Part shown: positions 1 to 11,204 of the stretch, one piece after another
How the letters are laid out: each line of letters opens with the position of its first letter
Position numbering within the stretch: position 1 is the first letter of the stretch
NCBI RefSeq assembly: GCF_052857255.1
Contig: NC_135497.1
Coordinates: forward strand, 182,876,204 to 182,940,203
Direction of reading: 5' to 3'
DNA: 64,000 bases
Source of the DNA: Amblyomma americanum
Lineage: Eukaryota > Arthropoda > Arachnida > Ixodida > Ixodidae
Made by a program: the position numbers and the translations under genes
Notes under the pieces: generated by a model
Databases searched by the model: none
The model's input: the letters and a program-made list of their open reading frames with translations, nothing else
What the model was told of the DNA's origin: nothing

Positions 1-2775
1 TTTCTTCAAATGTCTGCAATGCAAACAGTAGGTCCAATAATAAGAATAAACCTACAAAGTTGAAGTTAACGTATGTACAAGGCAAAACGTGATGCACTTA
101 TAGCTTTTCTTGTCACAACCATGCACTGGCTTATGTATAACCACATTGTTATGGAATATGCATTAAAAACAAGGTACCTTGACAGCTGCATTTTTTTACA
201 TATACTAATGATAATCCCATGAATCACATCTAAAAGGCATTCCACAAATACTTGTGGCAGTTATGAAAAGTGAATATGGTGAGAATTTTTGGAACAATTT
301 TTTCGCACACATCTGCTCAACTCTTGGCATACCATGCTCACTGCCCATCATTGGCCCGTTAACAATGGATGCAAACGCCAATTTCAAATGCTTTCGCACG
401 ATTCCTGGACATGCTGATCCATCTGCCTTGAGGCTAGAAAACTACAGTTTCATTTCCTCTTTGTTCTGTCTTTTTTTGGCATAGCAGCACCTTTTGAACC
501 ACTTGAGAAACAGCAGTGTGGAAGTATTTAGCGAGGTTTTTTAACAGCGATTTGTTCTGAACGTATCTTTGCATGTATGTCCACGTACTTGACACAAACA
601 GTCAGCAGATGTGAACTAACGCCGCAGTGAACCTAAGTCCAATATGCATTTTTATGCATCTTTTATTTCAGTGATTAGTGACGACAGAGCTAGTCATGTA
701 CATGACTTAGCGTCAATTAACATAAGATAATTGTGCATGGCCGTTAGGGCAACAGGAATGTCCACGTAACGAACGTTGCAAATAGCATTCTTCTTCGAAG
801 TCAGTATAAATAAGAGTAATAAGAGCAATTTAGAGTGCGCTTCAGACGTACCTACGTAGTAGAGCTCGAGACAATTTCTACAACTATGCTGGTTTCAAGC
901 TCCATGCACACCGCTGGCAGAAACTGATGAACTGATGAAAGTATGGCAGAAACTGATGAAGCGGGTTTTCTTGCCTCATTTGCATGTGTATTTATGCTGC
1001 AAAGGGCAGCTGCCCGCCCTTTACAGTTAGAGCTGTACTGCACAAATCTGAGCAAACAAAATCTGCAGTTCTAAAAAAAAAAAAGGCCGCCACCATCTGG
1101 AAGACGAAGTAACGAGTGTTAGCTTTATTGGCCACGCGTAAAAACGAAAGTCTTCCGCATCCAGTGGGGCCAGTGAAGAAAACCCTGAGCGGTTCGGAAA
1201 AGTTTCCACTTAGCGGAGCGATCGACGCCTAGTGCCATCTATCAGAGATTACGATGCACGTCTACCCTTTGTCAAGTTACACACCCTAAGTCCCAAACGG
1301 AATTTGCTGCGTTTGGGGCGGTCAAGGTGGGCCTAGAATTCGGCTTGCGGTGCGATATGGTAACGCTTTAATTAGTAATTGCATGTATACAATGTTTACC
1401 TAATTTTTAATTATGGTTTTATTTCTATACAAACACCCATAGGGTTTTATTTGCCTACCAAATTAGGTACGCAACTGCCCCCGGATGGGTGCCCCTTGTC
1501 GGAGAATATATAGCGGAACGAATGCATACATTATACATGGCGCTTCAAGTCTCAATGCAAGATGTGCTGTTTTCTAGTTGCTGCCACAGATGGCACTGTG
1601 ATCTCAGTGTGATAGCGGACCCCACGAAATCTCTAAACAAGATGAGTAAGAGCTAACGCAATTAAAAGCATGAGCACTAAACCTAACGAAATCCCACTGG
1701 TTGTCTCTAGAGGGTTCTAAATATAGAGCATACTGATCTTGAGTCTATAGGCTTCACATAACCAGCCACTCTCAAAAAATAAAACTTTCTTAACGAGTTC
1801 TTGCAAAGAAGTTTTCTAGATCTTTTTTGGTGGAGCACTAGCAGGCATATAACACCTCTTTTTGCTCCATTGTCTGCAGAACATCTGAAAATAGATTTCT
1901 TCTAGACATTACCATATACTTTTGTAGACGTTTGTTACACGTTGCGTAGCCCTTCCTGTATTTCGTGGGAATGCAGTTATTTTTCCTACCTCGGGGGTAA
2001 GAGTAATATGTTTCTCTGAAAAATGCTTCCCCATGCATAAGGTAGCCAACTAGACATTATCCTGATTAACCTTCCTTTATGCCCTTTTCCTTTCTTCCAT
2101 TTATTTTCATGTACAAGGATTTCTGCTGGTTTCTAAAAACTGCATATCACATTTTTCCCCTTCACAGCTGTTCCCTTCTTGCAAGATAGCTACTTAACAC
2201 AACGAGCAGTACATAGCACACATGGTGAACTCTATTAATGCAATCAAATCACAAGTTCCCCCCTTTTTTTCAGTAATGAAATTATTAGTAGCTATACCCA
2301 GCCATACCAAGCTCACAAAAAATAATCAACCAATATAGCACTCAATTCAATATGAATGTTCTACGGTATATGGAGCCACAAAGATGCTTTGAAAATCCTA
2401 AGTACAAAGGATAATTTCAACGTAGCATCGAGGCTTGGTTTAATAAAATTCAACAGCACGAGAAACTGCATGCACTTAATGCTTATACTATACAGCAAAT
2501 TTAAACAAAGCACTTCTTAGGAAAAGTTATTTGCAGGTAGTACTACATGCAGTGCGCATCAAATTTGAGCTACCATACTTTAATTCTAGCTCATGTGGCA
2601 GCCTTCTCACAATACAGTAATCAAGCACGCAATTATCAGCAGACATTTATAAGGAGTCAAAATATTTTTCAGAATATGTGCCATTTTTCATTAACTTAGC
2701 AAGTAAATGCAGGAGTAAGCTAAGAAATATGATGAACTTCACTTCAACAAGTTGCTTCGGATGAACTGCACTTAC
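1..2775. other. AT-rich intronic or intergenic sequence, no gene seen
   Basis: This stretch lies downstream of SLC7 exon 5 on the minus strand and is probably intron 5. The short open frames show no recognisable protein family and no conserved LAT continuation. No SINE box pair or transposon end was identified. Confidence 0.5.
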
Positions 2776-2899
2776 CACAGCCACTGCATTTGCCGACTGA
2801 ACTTCGTCAGCAGTGAGGACCACAAAGTATGAAATATTGGCAAGAAGATAGATGATTGTCACCATGGGTAATGAAATGTAGATGGCAAATGGCAAGTTC
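2776..2899 (-). CDS. SLC7 transporter, coding exon 5
   Basis: A 124-nt exon between a TTCAG acceptor and a GTAAGT donor adds 41 residues. It begins NLPFAIYISLPMVTIIYLLA and ends QSANAVAV at a phase-0 junction. This is the LAT TM7 block 'RNLP.AI..S.P.VT..Y...N..YF..L...' and the start of the following loop. The next exon should begin with the 'DFG.....G' segment. I could not find it in 1-2775, so the 3' part of the gene lies to the left of this window. Intron 4 (2900-6746) contains an 18-bp minisatellite at 3006-3160 and no recognised gene. Confidence 0.92.
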
Positions 2900-3005
2900 C
2901 TGAAGAAAGAACACACATATAAGCATAGAACAAGGTATAGTCATGCAATAACAATAACAAGCTCTTCAAGTTCTAAGGCAGTACTTGAGCTAGAGGGGTA
3001 CAACC

Positions 3006-3160
3006 GCCTTAAACCCTACAACTGACTTAAACCTTACAAATGCCTTAAACCCTACAAATGCCTTAAACCCTACAAATGCCTTAAACCCTACAAAAGCCTT
3101 AAACCTACAATTGCCCTAAACCTACAATTGCCTTAAACCTACAGTTGCCTTAAACCTACT
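3006..3160. repeat. Minisatellite, about 18-bp unit
   Basis: About eight head-to-tail units of a sequence close to ccttaaaccctacaaatg lie inside SLC7 intron 4. The central units are nearly identical. The right-hand units have lost one C (ttaaacctacaattg) and form a second subtype, so the array shows directional divergence. Confidence 0.9.
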
Positions 3161-6100
3161 TGCAAAGTTTCCACAAAAAGGAGGAGAGCGCAATAGAGTG
3201 AGCCCCGCTGAAAAGTTTAAGGGCTACACAACACTTGGCCTGCTAGATGATAGCCGAGTCATGATCAAGAAACAGTATCTTGGTACCCGGTGCTTTCCAG
3301 AGCACTCATGTAGCATAATTTGCCTAGCACTGAGATGTTGCTTTCAAAAGAGCACTAGCATGCATAACTGTAGCCACGTCTGTCCCAGAACTTTGAAGTG
3401 TACTATCCTCTTCATAAAATTTGTACACAATGTACTGATGTGAAGTCCACAAGTATCCACTGTTGTCACATATTCAGGTGTGCACCTTAGGGTAGCTGTC
3501 TCACGGACAGAATTATTTTGTAACTGAAATGCACTGAATTTAAACAGGAAGTCAAAGTTGCCACAAAAATAAAACAAAAGCACTTGAATAAGCAGCCATA
3601 GTGAGCAATATTTTGTAGATGTCATTGCTTAGTGCTAATATTCATGTTGTACCACACTAATTCTCTTTACAAACAAACTCAGGAATATAGCCACCAATTT
3701 CGCTCTTGGCAAGTATAGCATGTAACAAGTAACCCTGATGCAAGTAATACAATTTTCGTAAACAAATGTACTCCTTCCTAAAACCACCTAAAAACAGAAG
3801 TGAAGGAAGACCCCCCCCAACAGCCCTAATGTATAAAACAGCAACTGCTTACACAACACAACAGCATGAAAAAGTGTTAATGGAAGATACTGCCAGTGTA
3901 TGTGACTGTGCGTCAAGTTGTGCTTACTTTACTTTTACTGTTTGCATATACCCAATGACATGAAAAGTAATATAAATATATTTTAACAGGCAACACCAAT
4001 ATTAAACTACTCTGCAAACTTCAAGAAAGGATGTCACTAGCATGTTCAATGAAGACGTACAATAACACAATGTTAGTTAACAAACATAGAAACAGAACTA
4101 AGGTGGAAATTTCTGAATAAATTATTTCGTGGCCTCATGCACTCAAGTGTATGTGCCTTATCTTGACATAACCTAAAAACTTGGGCAACGAAATTTCATT
4201 CATTAGTCTTGAAATATCAACACTAATGGTAATCGTGGATTTCTGACTCACAATAGCATGAAAAAACTAGCAGCACATGCCAAGTACTGACGTGCAATGC
4301 TTGTGCACGCTTACCAAGAAAAAAAAGGCAAATGCCAACAACGAGGCACTATTTGGTAGTGTATGTGACACTATACCCAAGCTATCACTGCTGAGTCACT
4401 GCTGCTACGGGCGTACATTTCCACTAACTGAATGAACGATATGGATCCCAGCATGTTTCAATGACATTCCTCACATAAGGTTACATTTACAGACTGTACA
4501 AGTGTCACATATCCATTGCACTTAACAGCCTCTTCTAAAGAAGCAAACTGCAACAATTATAAAAAGATGCTCAACAGCATAATATTAATCAGACATCACT
4601 ACCCATCTAAATATTCCGTATCTATGAGCGATACAAAAAAAACAAGATGACATGGCAAGAAAAGATCATCGCATCAAAGAATAAGTCATGATCTATTAGA
4701 GAGCATAACACACAAATAAAAATAAACACCTGAAGACAAGAGCATTTATAACTAATGCAAGGTTTCTTTATTTTTCTTTTATATTTGACTCCTTGCAGCA
4801 AAGTTTGATTTTTATGCAAGTCCTGCACATTTAGTTTTGATTGGCAAACACTCTGTGCATGTTTGTGGCATGGGCAGAGGCTGATTCCCGATTACTTTCA
4901 TTTGCCCACAATGCATACTATTTTCACTATCGCCTAACCCTGTAACCACCGATCCCAATTTCTTTCAGATCTACAAGATACCTCTAAAACACTAATATGA
5001 GGCAACTTGATCAGCTTATTATAAAAATAAATTGGGATGTGATAACTACAAGAACCATGACATGCCTGATATTGCTCAAATGACAAGTGGCCCAGACATA
5101 TGTGCACATGGATCAATTTCTCTGACTGCTGTGTAGCAGAAACAGCACAAGCTGTGCAACCTCCAAGGAAACGAAAACTATAGCATTTTTTACAATGCTA
5201 ATCTACAGCACCCATACTATTTCCGATCACTGGTGCAATGTTGCTATCAACCTCACACATTCATCAGTTATGCATAACTGATCCAACCATCTACCTCATA
5301 ATGCATAAACTTCAGGTGCTTCACAACCAATTGAATTTGAGATGTAAGAGCCCACATATCTAATATACATTGCATGAATATACTATATAAGAATGGATGT
5401 GCCATTCACAAACTATAAATCATAATTTGCATGCATGTCAGATTCTTTTGTTATTTTCTATAAAAATTATAAGAGAATATTTATCGGCTTAATACAGATC
5501 TTAAATAGCTGCATCAGGCCTTGTGTATCATGTCAGTTTTACTGTTTTTTTGGTTGCAAAGTCACCTATATCATACTAATCAGTCTTGTAGATCTGTTAG
5601 ATTCATGAGAAACCCTGCTATACAATCTACAAACAGACTGATTAGAGTTGTGTAAAAAGGGAAAGCATCATATATTTATGCGTGGATAGCTGCTACTTTT
5701 GAGTTTAGTTTCGTTCAGAGAGAAATCATAATCTTCGGCTAACTGAGCATACTAGGAAAGCCTGAAAAATTGTACTGAATACCAAACATACAAACATCAA
5801 CAAAATTAAGTTAAATAACTTTGGTAATCAACAGTTCTCTGCTAGCACTGATGGATACACCTTTCTCAAGCAGTCTATGAGCATGAGTGAAACTTTGCCA
5901 GAATTGGGTGAGAGCCCAGTTCTGCACACTGTTTCTCCTTCTCTGGTGAGCTCGGACTACAAAAAGATATGTGCTCGCAAAGGAGCCTCTGTGGCTTTGT
6001 TAGCCCCGTAATGTTGCTTCACGGTGCCATGAATGCTATATGCACCACGCAGAAATGTACTATATATATCACGATATCATGCATGCACTATCACTATCAC

Positions 6101-6746
6101 GATTCAGGAAAAAGTTTATTGCAGTTCTCCGTCACGACCTCGTTGTATCGGATTGTTACTAATGGAGAGAGCATGCACATCCCTCATACACTAACACACT
6201 GCAGGCGATTGGTTTAAGAGACAGGGCCAAAATAAATTTTTTTCTGCAGACTTGTGTCCCATAATCTTTTGATCATGATAGAACAGTGAATGTTCTAGTA
6301 ATGTTTTGGTATACATTGTTGTAGTGCTTAATTTTAACAGAAAACTATGTTAGGATGTTTTTTCATCGCTTGAAACAACCAAAAAATTATTTCAGAGCTA
6401 CCTTGGTTACCACAGTAACACATTTACAGGCCAATACAGCTATTTGCAACCTAATGACCTAACTGCTCTTCCACCTGACATTCGTTAACCACAGTGTTCC
6501 ACAAAATCTCCAGCATGTTCAGTAGCAGCATCTATATATTACATCAGTTAAACATTATTTGGATGGCTACATTGCAGTGCATGGTACCAAGCTTTTCTTT
6601 CGTTTTTTATAAAGAGGGCTGTGGATGTCCAAAGGATACACATAATACCTGCAAAGTATGCCTTCTAGACAGTCTGTAAATGATGGATGAGACTCACATA
6701 ATGAAATAGAGTATACTCTTAGCTTGAACAAAAGAAACACACATAC

Positions 6747-6791
6747 CTAAATGGATTCTTCAATTCCTCTGTCACAAAGTTCAGATAGTTC
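6747..6791 (-). CDS. SLC7 transporter, coding exon 4 (45-nt micro-exon)
   Basis: A 45-nt exon lies between a TTCTAG acceptor and a GTATGT donor. It reads (W)NYLNFVTEELKNPF(R), the conserved LAT cytoplasmic block 'GGWNYLN.VTEE...P.RNLP'. One nucleotide at its start completes the Trp codon of exon 3, and AG at its end is completed by G from exon 5 to give Arg. The exact motif match and phase agreement make a chance match unlikely despite its size. Confidence 0.9.
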   Translation of the reverse strand, partial: ELSELCDRGIEESI

Positions 6792-7107
6792 CTAGAATAA
6801 TACGAGAACAATATTATAAAGCATTCAACACAAGTCTGCGCATCATAAACCAATATAGAAAAGCATGCTGCTATATATTAAGTAATCCAAATCTGAATAC
6901 CAATAAACTTGAGCATTCTTCTAATGCTGACGTTTATGCAGAGTACTAGGTACAATTCCACCATTCACACATTTCTAAAGAATTTAATAGCATGGCAACA
7001 CATATTCAATGTGCCTAGAAAGGGGTCGCTCAGGTTTGTTGCCGCAAACAAATAAGGATAAAGGAGCTACAGTTCTGCTAATAGGTAAAGTCACTTTTCC
7101 AGCTTAC

Positions 7108-7207
7108 CATCCTGCATAAGGAAAAAGCCCTACATAAAATGACAAACAAATGAGTCCAGGATCCGTTGTTGTCCCTTCAAACATGTTACTGAGGTTTCCT
7201 GTGTTCC
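7108..7207 (-). CDS. SLC7 transporter, coding exon 3
   Basis: This is a 100-nt exon, too short to show as an open frame, found by family homology. It has a TTGCAG acceptor and a GTAAGCT donor. It reads (G)NTGNLSNMFEGTTTDPG and then a hydrophobic LSFYVGLFPYAGW segment. This matches the LAT motif 'ENLSN.F.GT...G...L.FY.GLF.Y.GW', which leads into TM6 and forms part of the substrate pathway. The first Gly codon and the last Trp codon are both split across introns and rejoin correctly. Confidence 0.9.
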
Positions 7208-8465
7208 CTGCAACACACAACAGACAAGATTGCCAGCAAGGTCTCAAATGGGCCATGTGGTACGCAACTCAAAAGCAAAGAAATAAAAAATACAAGTCGC
7301 AATTAATGACACCTGTCATCTCAAAAGAACAGGGTACTTCAGCATGTGTAAAGACGAGAAAAAAAAGAAGACTTCTCTACAAGCTTTTCTAACAATAGTG
7401 TTTTGAGGCAGATGGAAAAAATAAAGTTCACGTGGTGCCAGCTTGTGTTTGCTGCTTTGATAAAAGGAATTCATCTTGCAAAGGATGACATTAGTAATTA
7501 TGACCTCTCCTACTTGTGCTATCAGTGCCTGCCTTCCTCACTCTGTAGTATTGGCAATCACTTCATTCTTTGCCTTCCTTCAAGACTGCCATGCAACTCA
7601 TAAAACTGCCCAAAACAGAGGCCGAAGCACACCTAACTTATTAGTTTGACTTTGAGCATAGCAAGGTGAAAACTATACGGCATTCACCTGTTTTTTAACA
7701 TAAAACACTCTCTTAGGAATGGTTATCATGTGCAAGCAATCATATTTCAAACATACAATTAGTGAGGTCTTTTTTTCACACCACTTCAATTCCTTTATTT
7801 TTATGGACTGTCAGTGTACCTGATCAGCAGCATCACCCAAGCTGCACTTTATTCATGTAATGGCGTGTATAAAACATTGCTATTCCTATTTACTTAAGAA
7901 CATCACATAAAAGAAGAGACTCCAGCATGGTAAGTATGGACGAGGAGGCTAATGCAGCGCTGCTACAGAAGCATATGGCGTGCGTGACGCAGCCACATAT
8001 ATAGCGTCATTGTCACTTATACCTGCACCCATACTGAAATTTTGTCTACATCCACAGAATATGCTTCCTTTTCGTGTCTTCCTTCTTATTAGTGCGTAAG
8101 CACTAATGTCCGATGGCTACCAACCTTGAGCACAATCGTCCGTTGCCTGTTCGCAACTGGTCTAGCGCAAGCGCTCTGTACTGCGGCACTGCCCGCTCAT
8201 CGTCGTCTTCTACGTAGCACAAATCCGTGCTTTCACACTAATTCAAATGTAGTAAACATTCTCTGCAGTCTTTAGCCGCTTTCTTATCATACATTATCTT
8301 CACTCCGCCAGTTTCATCAGTTCGGGAGACTGAAATATTGCTCACCGACAACGCCAATGAGACAAAATCATGCTTCATTAGCCACCCCACAACAAAGTTT
8401 CGTTGATGAGAAGGCTGTAGAATGTGCTGCGACAGTGATTACGAGCGAGCAAAAAGCGAACCTAC

Positions 8466-8591
8466 CTTGAGCAAGGTGCACAAAGCCCGCAATAACGATG
8501 ATAACCAAAGCGATGACCTTGGCAAACATAAGGGAGTCTTGCACAAATGTTGCCCATTTGACGTTGTAGCAGTTGATGAACGTGAGCAAAC
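8466..8591 (-). CDS. SLC7 transporter, coding exon 2
   Basis: This 126-nt exon is bounded by a TTTTAG acceptor and a GTAGG donor. It completes a Cys codon split with exon 1 (T + GT) and continues [18 protein letters not shown]. That matches the LAT segment after TM4, where the conserved 'NC..V.WAT..QD' block precedes TM5. It ends in AGFVHLAQ plus one nucleotide. The phases at both junctions agree with the neighbouring exons, so the reading frame is continuous. Intron 1 (8592-10687) contains a 5'-truncated LINE and a tRNA-derived SINE. Confidence 0.92.
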
Positions 8592-8999
8592 CTAAAAGCA
8601 AAAAAAGGGTGGGGGAGAGAAAGCACAACATGAGCAAGCTCCACACATACACAAAAAAAAAACAGTGTGCATGCAGAGGGCATGAGAATGATTATGGACG
8701 ACAAAATTACTGTTAATTATCATGATGCAAATGGGAAAATGAGTCATCTGTCAACAAACAAGAGGCGTTGAATGCCTTGCTCGCAGTACAGCGGAACGCA
8801 TGACCGTATAGAAAGAGGAAGCCACAGTTTCACACTAATCATATAGCATAGAAGAAGATTATCAGCACACAGGCTCCGGATGGGAGTGCGGAGTTGGTGG
8901 CTCTGCTCACGAGACTCCATGCATCAAAATGCATGCACATAGACATATGCGAGCAGTGATCAATCCGCGTATTTGTCTCGCAAATAAGCTATTGCTCAT

Positions 9000-9714
9000 T
9001 AGTCTGGTTGACAACAACTAAGACCAACCTAGAAAAAATTTACCTTCTGCAAAAGAAAGCTATACGTCACATTGCTAATCTTGATTACCTAAGCCACACA
9101 CGGCAAGCTTTTGAAACATTCAGTGTGTTAAAAATTCAAAGTATGTATGAATTCCGAATATTGCTTTCATTTCATCTGTCGTCATCCTTTAGGTCTATGA
9201 TAGAAGGCACTGCGCTACTGAAACAGAACGATCACACAGTTGATACTCGCAACACAGACACTTGGTTAGTTCCCCATTTTCGCACTGACTATAAGTTCCA
9301 AGCACTACAGCACAATCTTCCAGTAATTTTAAATAGATATAAAGACATAAATAACCCTACTAAGAAAGCATTGCGTGAATTATTTCTTCAAAAATAATTC
9401 GTTACGTATAATTCGCGCCCAAGTACAGCTGCTCCCTTGTATCTTATGTAAATATGTTTTCTGTATTTCCCTATTGTAATTTATTGATGATTTTGTGCTT
9501 TCTGGCTGTCCTGTTTTTTGTGAAAACTGTAAGCTGACTATGTGTTCGTTTTTTTTGTGTGTGTATGTAAATGTTCTCAACAAAGTCTGCTTCTATGCCT
9601 TGTAACGGCTGCCTGGGCCTCGTCAAGCTGTATACCTACAGCTTTTAGTCCAGGCAGCCGCCAGAATTTTCTGGAAAATAAATGGAATTGAATTGAATTG
9701 AATTGAAGCTCAAA
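9000..9714 (+). mobile_element. 5'-truncated LINE 3' end in SLC7 intron 1
   Basis: The open frame 9008-9397 encodes the C-terminal tail of a non-LTR retrotransposon reverse transcriptase. It starts near NLEKIYLLQKKAIRHIANLD, the CR1/L2-like block that follows the RT thumb. A roughly 300-bp 3' UTR follows. It contains an inverted repeat (ggctgcctgg near 9606 with ccaggcagcc near 9650) that could fold as a hairpin. The element ends in aaaataaatgg and then (aattg)n, the short-repeat tail typical of such LINEs. It is inserted antisense to the SLC7 gene. Everything upstream of the RT C-terminus is missing, as expected of incomplete target-primed reverse transcription. Confidence 0.8.
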
Positions 9715-9778
9715 ACGACTGCTCATTCCCCTTCCTTGAACAGGGGCGGTACGCACAGCACACACGCACTCTACACAG

Positions 9779-9972
9779 CCCCGCCGCGTTGACTCGGGGG
9801 TTAGGGCGCTTGACTGCCGAGCCCTAGGATGACTGCCGAGCCCTAGGGTTCGATTCCGGCTGCGGCGACCGCGTTTTGACATTAATGCCAAGCTCTCCAC
9901 TACGGCGCACCAACAAAGCCCATCTATTTTCGAGACATTAAACCACATATACCATACATACCACACACGCGC
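9779..9972 (+). mobile_element. tRNA-derived SINE (Ruka-like) with an internal duplication
   Basis: The tRNA-related head includes an A-box-like ttagggcgct and a B box (ggttcgattcc at 9847-9857). It is followed by the SINE body and a taaaccacat-type tail. A segment of about 18 bp, tgactgccgagccctagg, is duplicated in tandem between the boxes, which widens the A-B spacing compared with the copies at 39487 and 40916. Confidence 0.75.
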
Positions 9973-10687
9973 TACACTAATTCGGTTTGCAGCTTTATGC
10001 AAGCACGTGCGCTGCACGCCTCGCATCATGAACAGAAACGTGTCCTTCATTGCAAGCATTTAGCGCAGCCTGCCTGCTGCGACGACACCTATGAACCCAC
10101 CTCGCACGTCGCGTGCATTGCAAATAAACGCAGATTGTACAAGGTATAATCATCGAAGATTTCCAATATTAATAGCTGATAGAAAAACCTGAGATGCTTC
10201 CCATACTAAATGGCATAGTGAAAGCAGCGCAAAAAAAAAAAAAAATCACACGAGAGCTAGAGGACAGGACAGGGCTGTCATGTCCCAATAGCTTTCTCGT
10301 CCCTTTTTCACGCTACTGCCACCACGGAATAACCGCCCCCCCTTCACCCCAACTCGCTATTCTCGTTAAATGACTTGTTATTCGCTATAGCACTGACAGA
10401 TGAACTGGGTCGGTATAGAAAGCTAACGAGATTCTAGCAGACCGACTCGCGACGTATTCCATCCTGACCCAAGAAATCCAAAAACAGAAAGGAAGTAATT
10501 TTGAATTCAGGCATCTCACGAAAGTCATTATCGGAGCACCATCAAAGTTCAACCGTCCGAATGGGACACAGTGGCTGTACAAACTAACGTTCTTGGACCA
10601 AGTCCTTGGTGTAAGAACGTTTTGGTAGAAACCTTAGCACCGCCGACTTAGAAACAAACACACAGCAAAAACGCCCTGAATCCTTAC

Positions 10688-11204
10688 ACAACACAAGGGC
10701 AGCGATGAGCATGACCGCCGATGAAGGCGGATGACAGTCCACATCATCGTAGAACGGTCGCAACACGTAATTAGCAAATGTGAGCGCCACAATGGCATTG
10801 CCAGCTGGCTTCACTATGACCAGCATGGTCCAGAGCTGAAGGAATGCGGGAAAAGGTCCGAATGCCGCCGAGATGTAGGCGTAGTCTCCTCCCGACTTTG
10901 GAATCATGGTGCCGAGTTCGGTGTAACACAGCGCGCCGATCAAGCAGGCCAGGCCCGTCAGCACCCACACGACCAAAGCCAAGCCGATGGATCCAGAGTA
11001 AAGGATAACGCCGGCGGGCGACACGAAGATTCCAGCTCCGACAATCGTACCGACAATCATTGAAACGCCATTGGAAAGGCCGAGCCTCTTCTTAAGCTCC
11101 ATGGTAGATGTCCAAGTACGGTCTATCGGAAGCACATCTTGCTGGATAGAGGGGCCCTTTGGCAGAAGAGGCGATGTTTGGCTTTGGAAACCGTTCTCGG
11201 CCAT
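10688..11204 (-). CDS. SLC7 (LAT-type) amino-acid transporter, coding exon 1
   Basis: The first coding exon opens with ATG at 11204 and encodes 172 codons plus one nucleotide, ending at a GTAAGG donor. The product is the catalytic light subunit of a heteromeric amino-acid exchanger of the plasma membrane (APC superfamily, LAT/y+LAT group). A polar N-terminus of about 38 residues leads into TM1 with GTIVGAGIF at residues 53-60, the glycine-rich unwound substrate-binding segment of this family. The GGDYAYI motif lies at 105-111. Cys157, in the loop [12 protein letters not shown], sits where LAT proteins form the disulfide to the 4F2hc/SLC3A2 heavy chain. Family assignment is firm; the exact subtype (LAT1/2 versus y+LAT) is not resolved. 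Family members have 12 membrane segments in about 500 residues. Confidence 0.93.

Noticed and set aside
9779..9860. Functional tRNA gene
   Set aside because: A and B boxes are present, but the sequence does not fold as a complete cloverleaf and continues into a SINE body with a tail.
9577..10059. 160-codon minus-strand open frame
   Set aside because: It lies over a LINE 3' UTR and an entire SINE. The tRNA-derived head explains it better than a gene.
10731..11063. 110-codon plus-strand open frame across SLC7 exon 1
   Set aside because: It is antisense to a well-supported coding exon and has no domain of its own.
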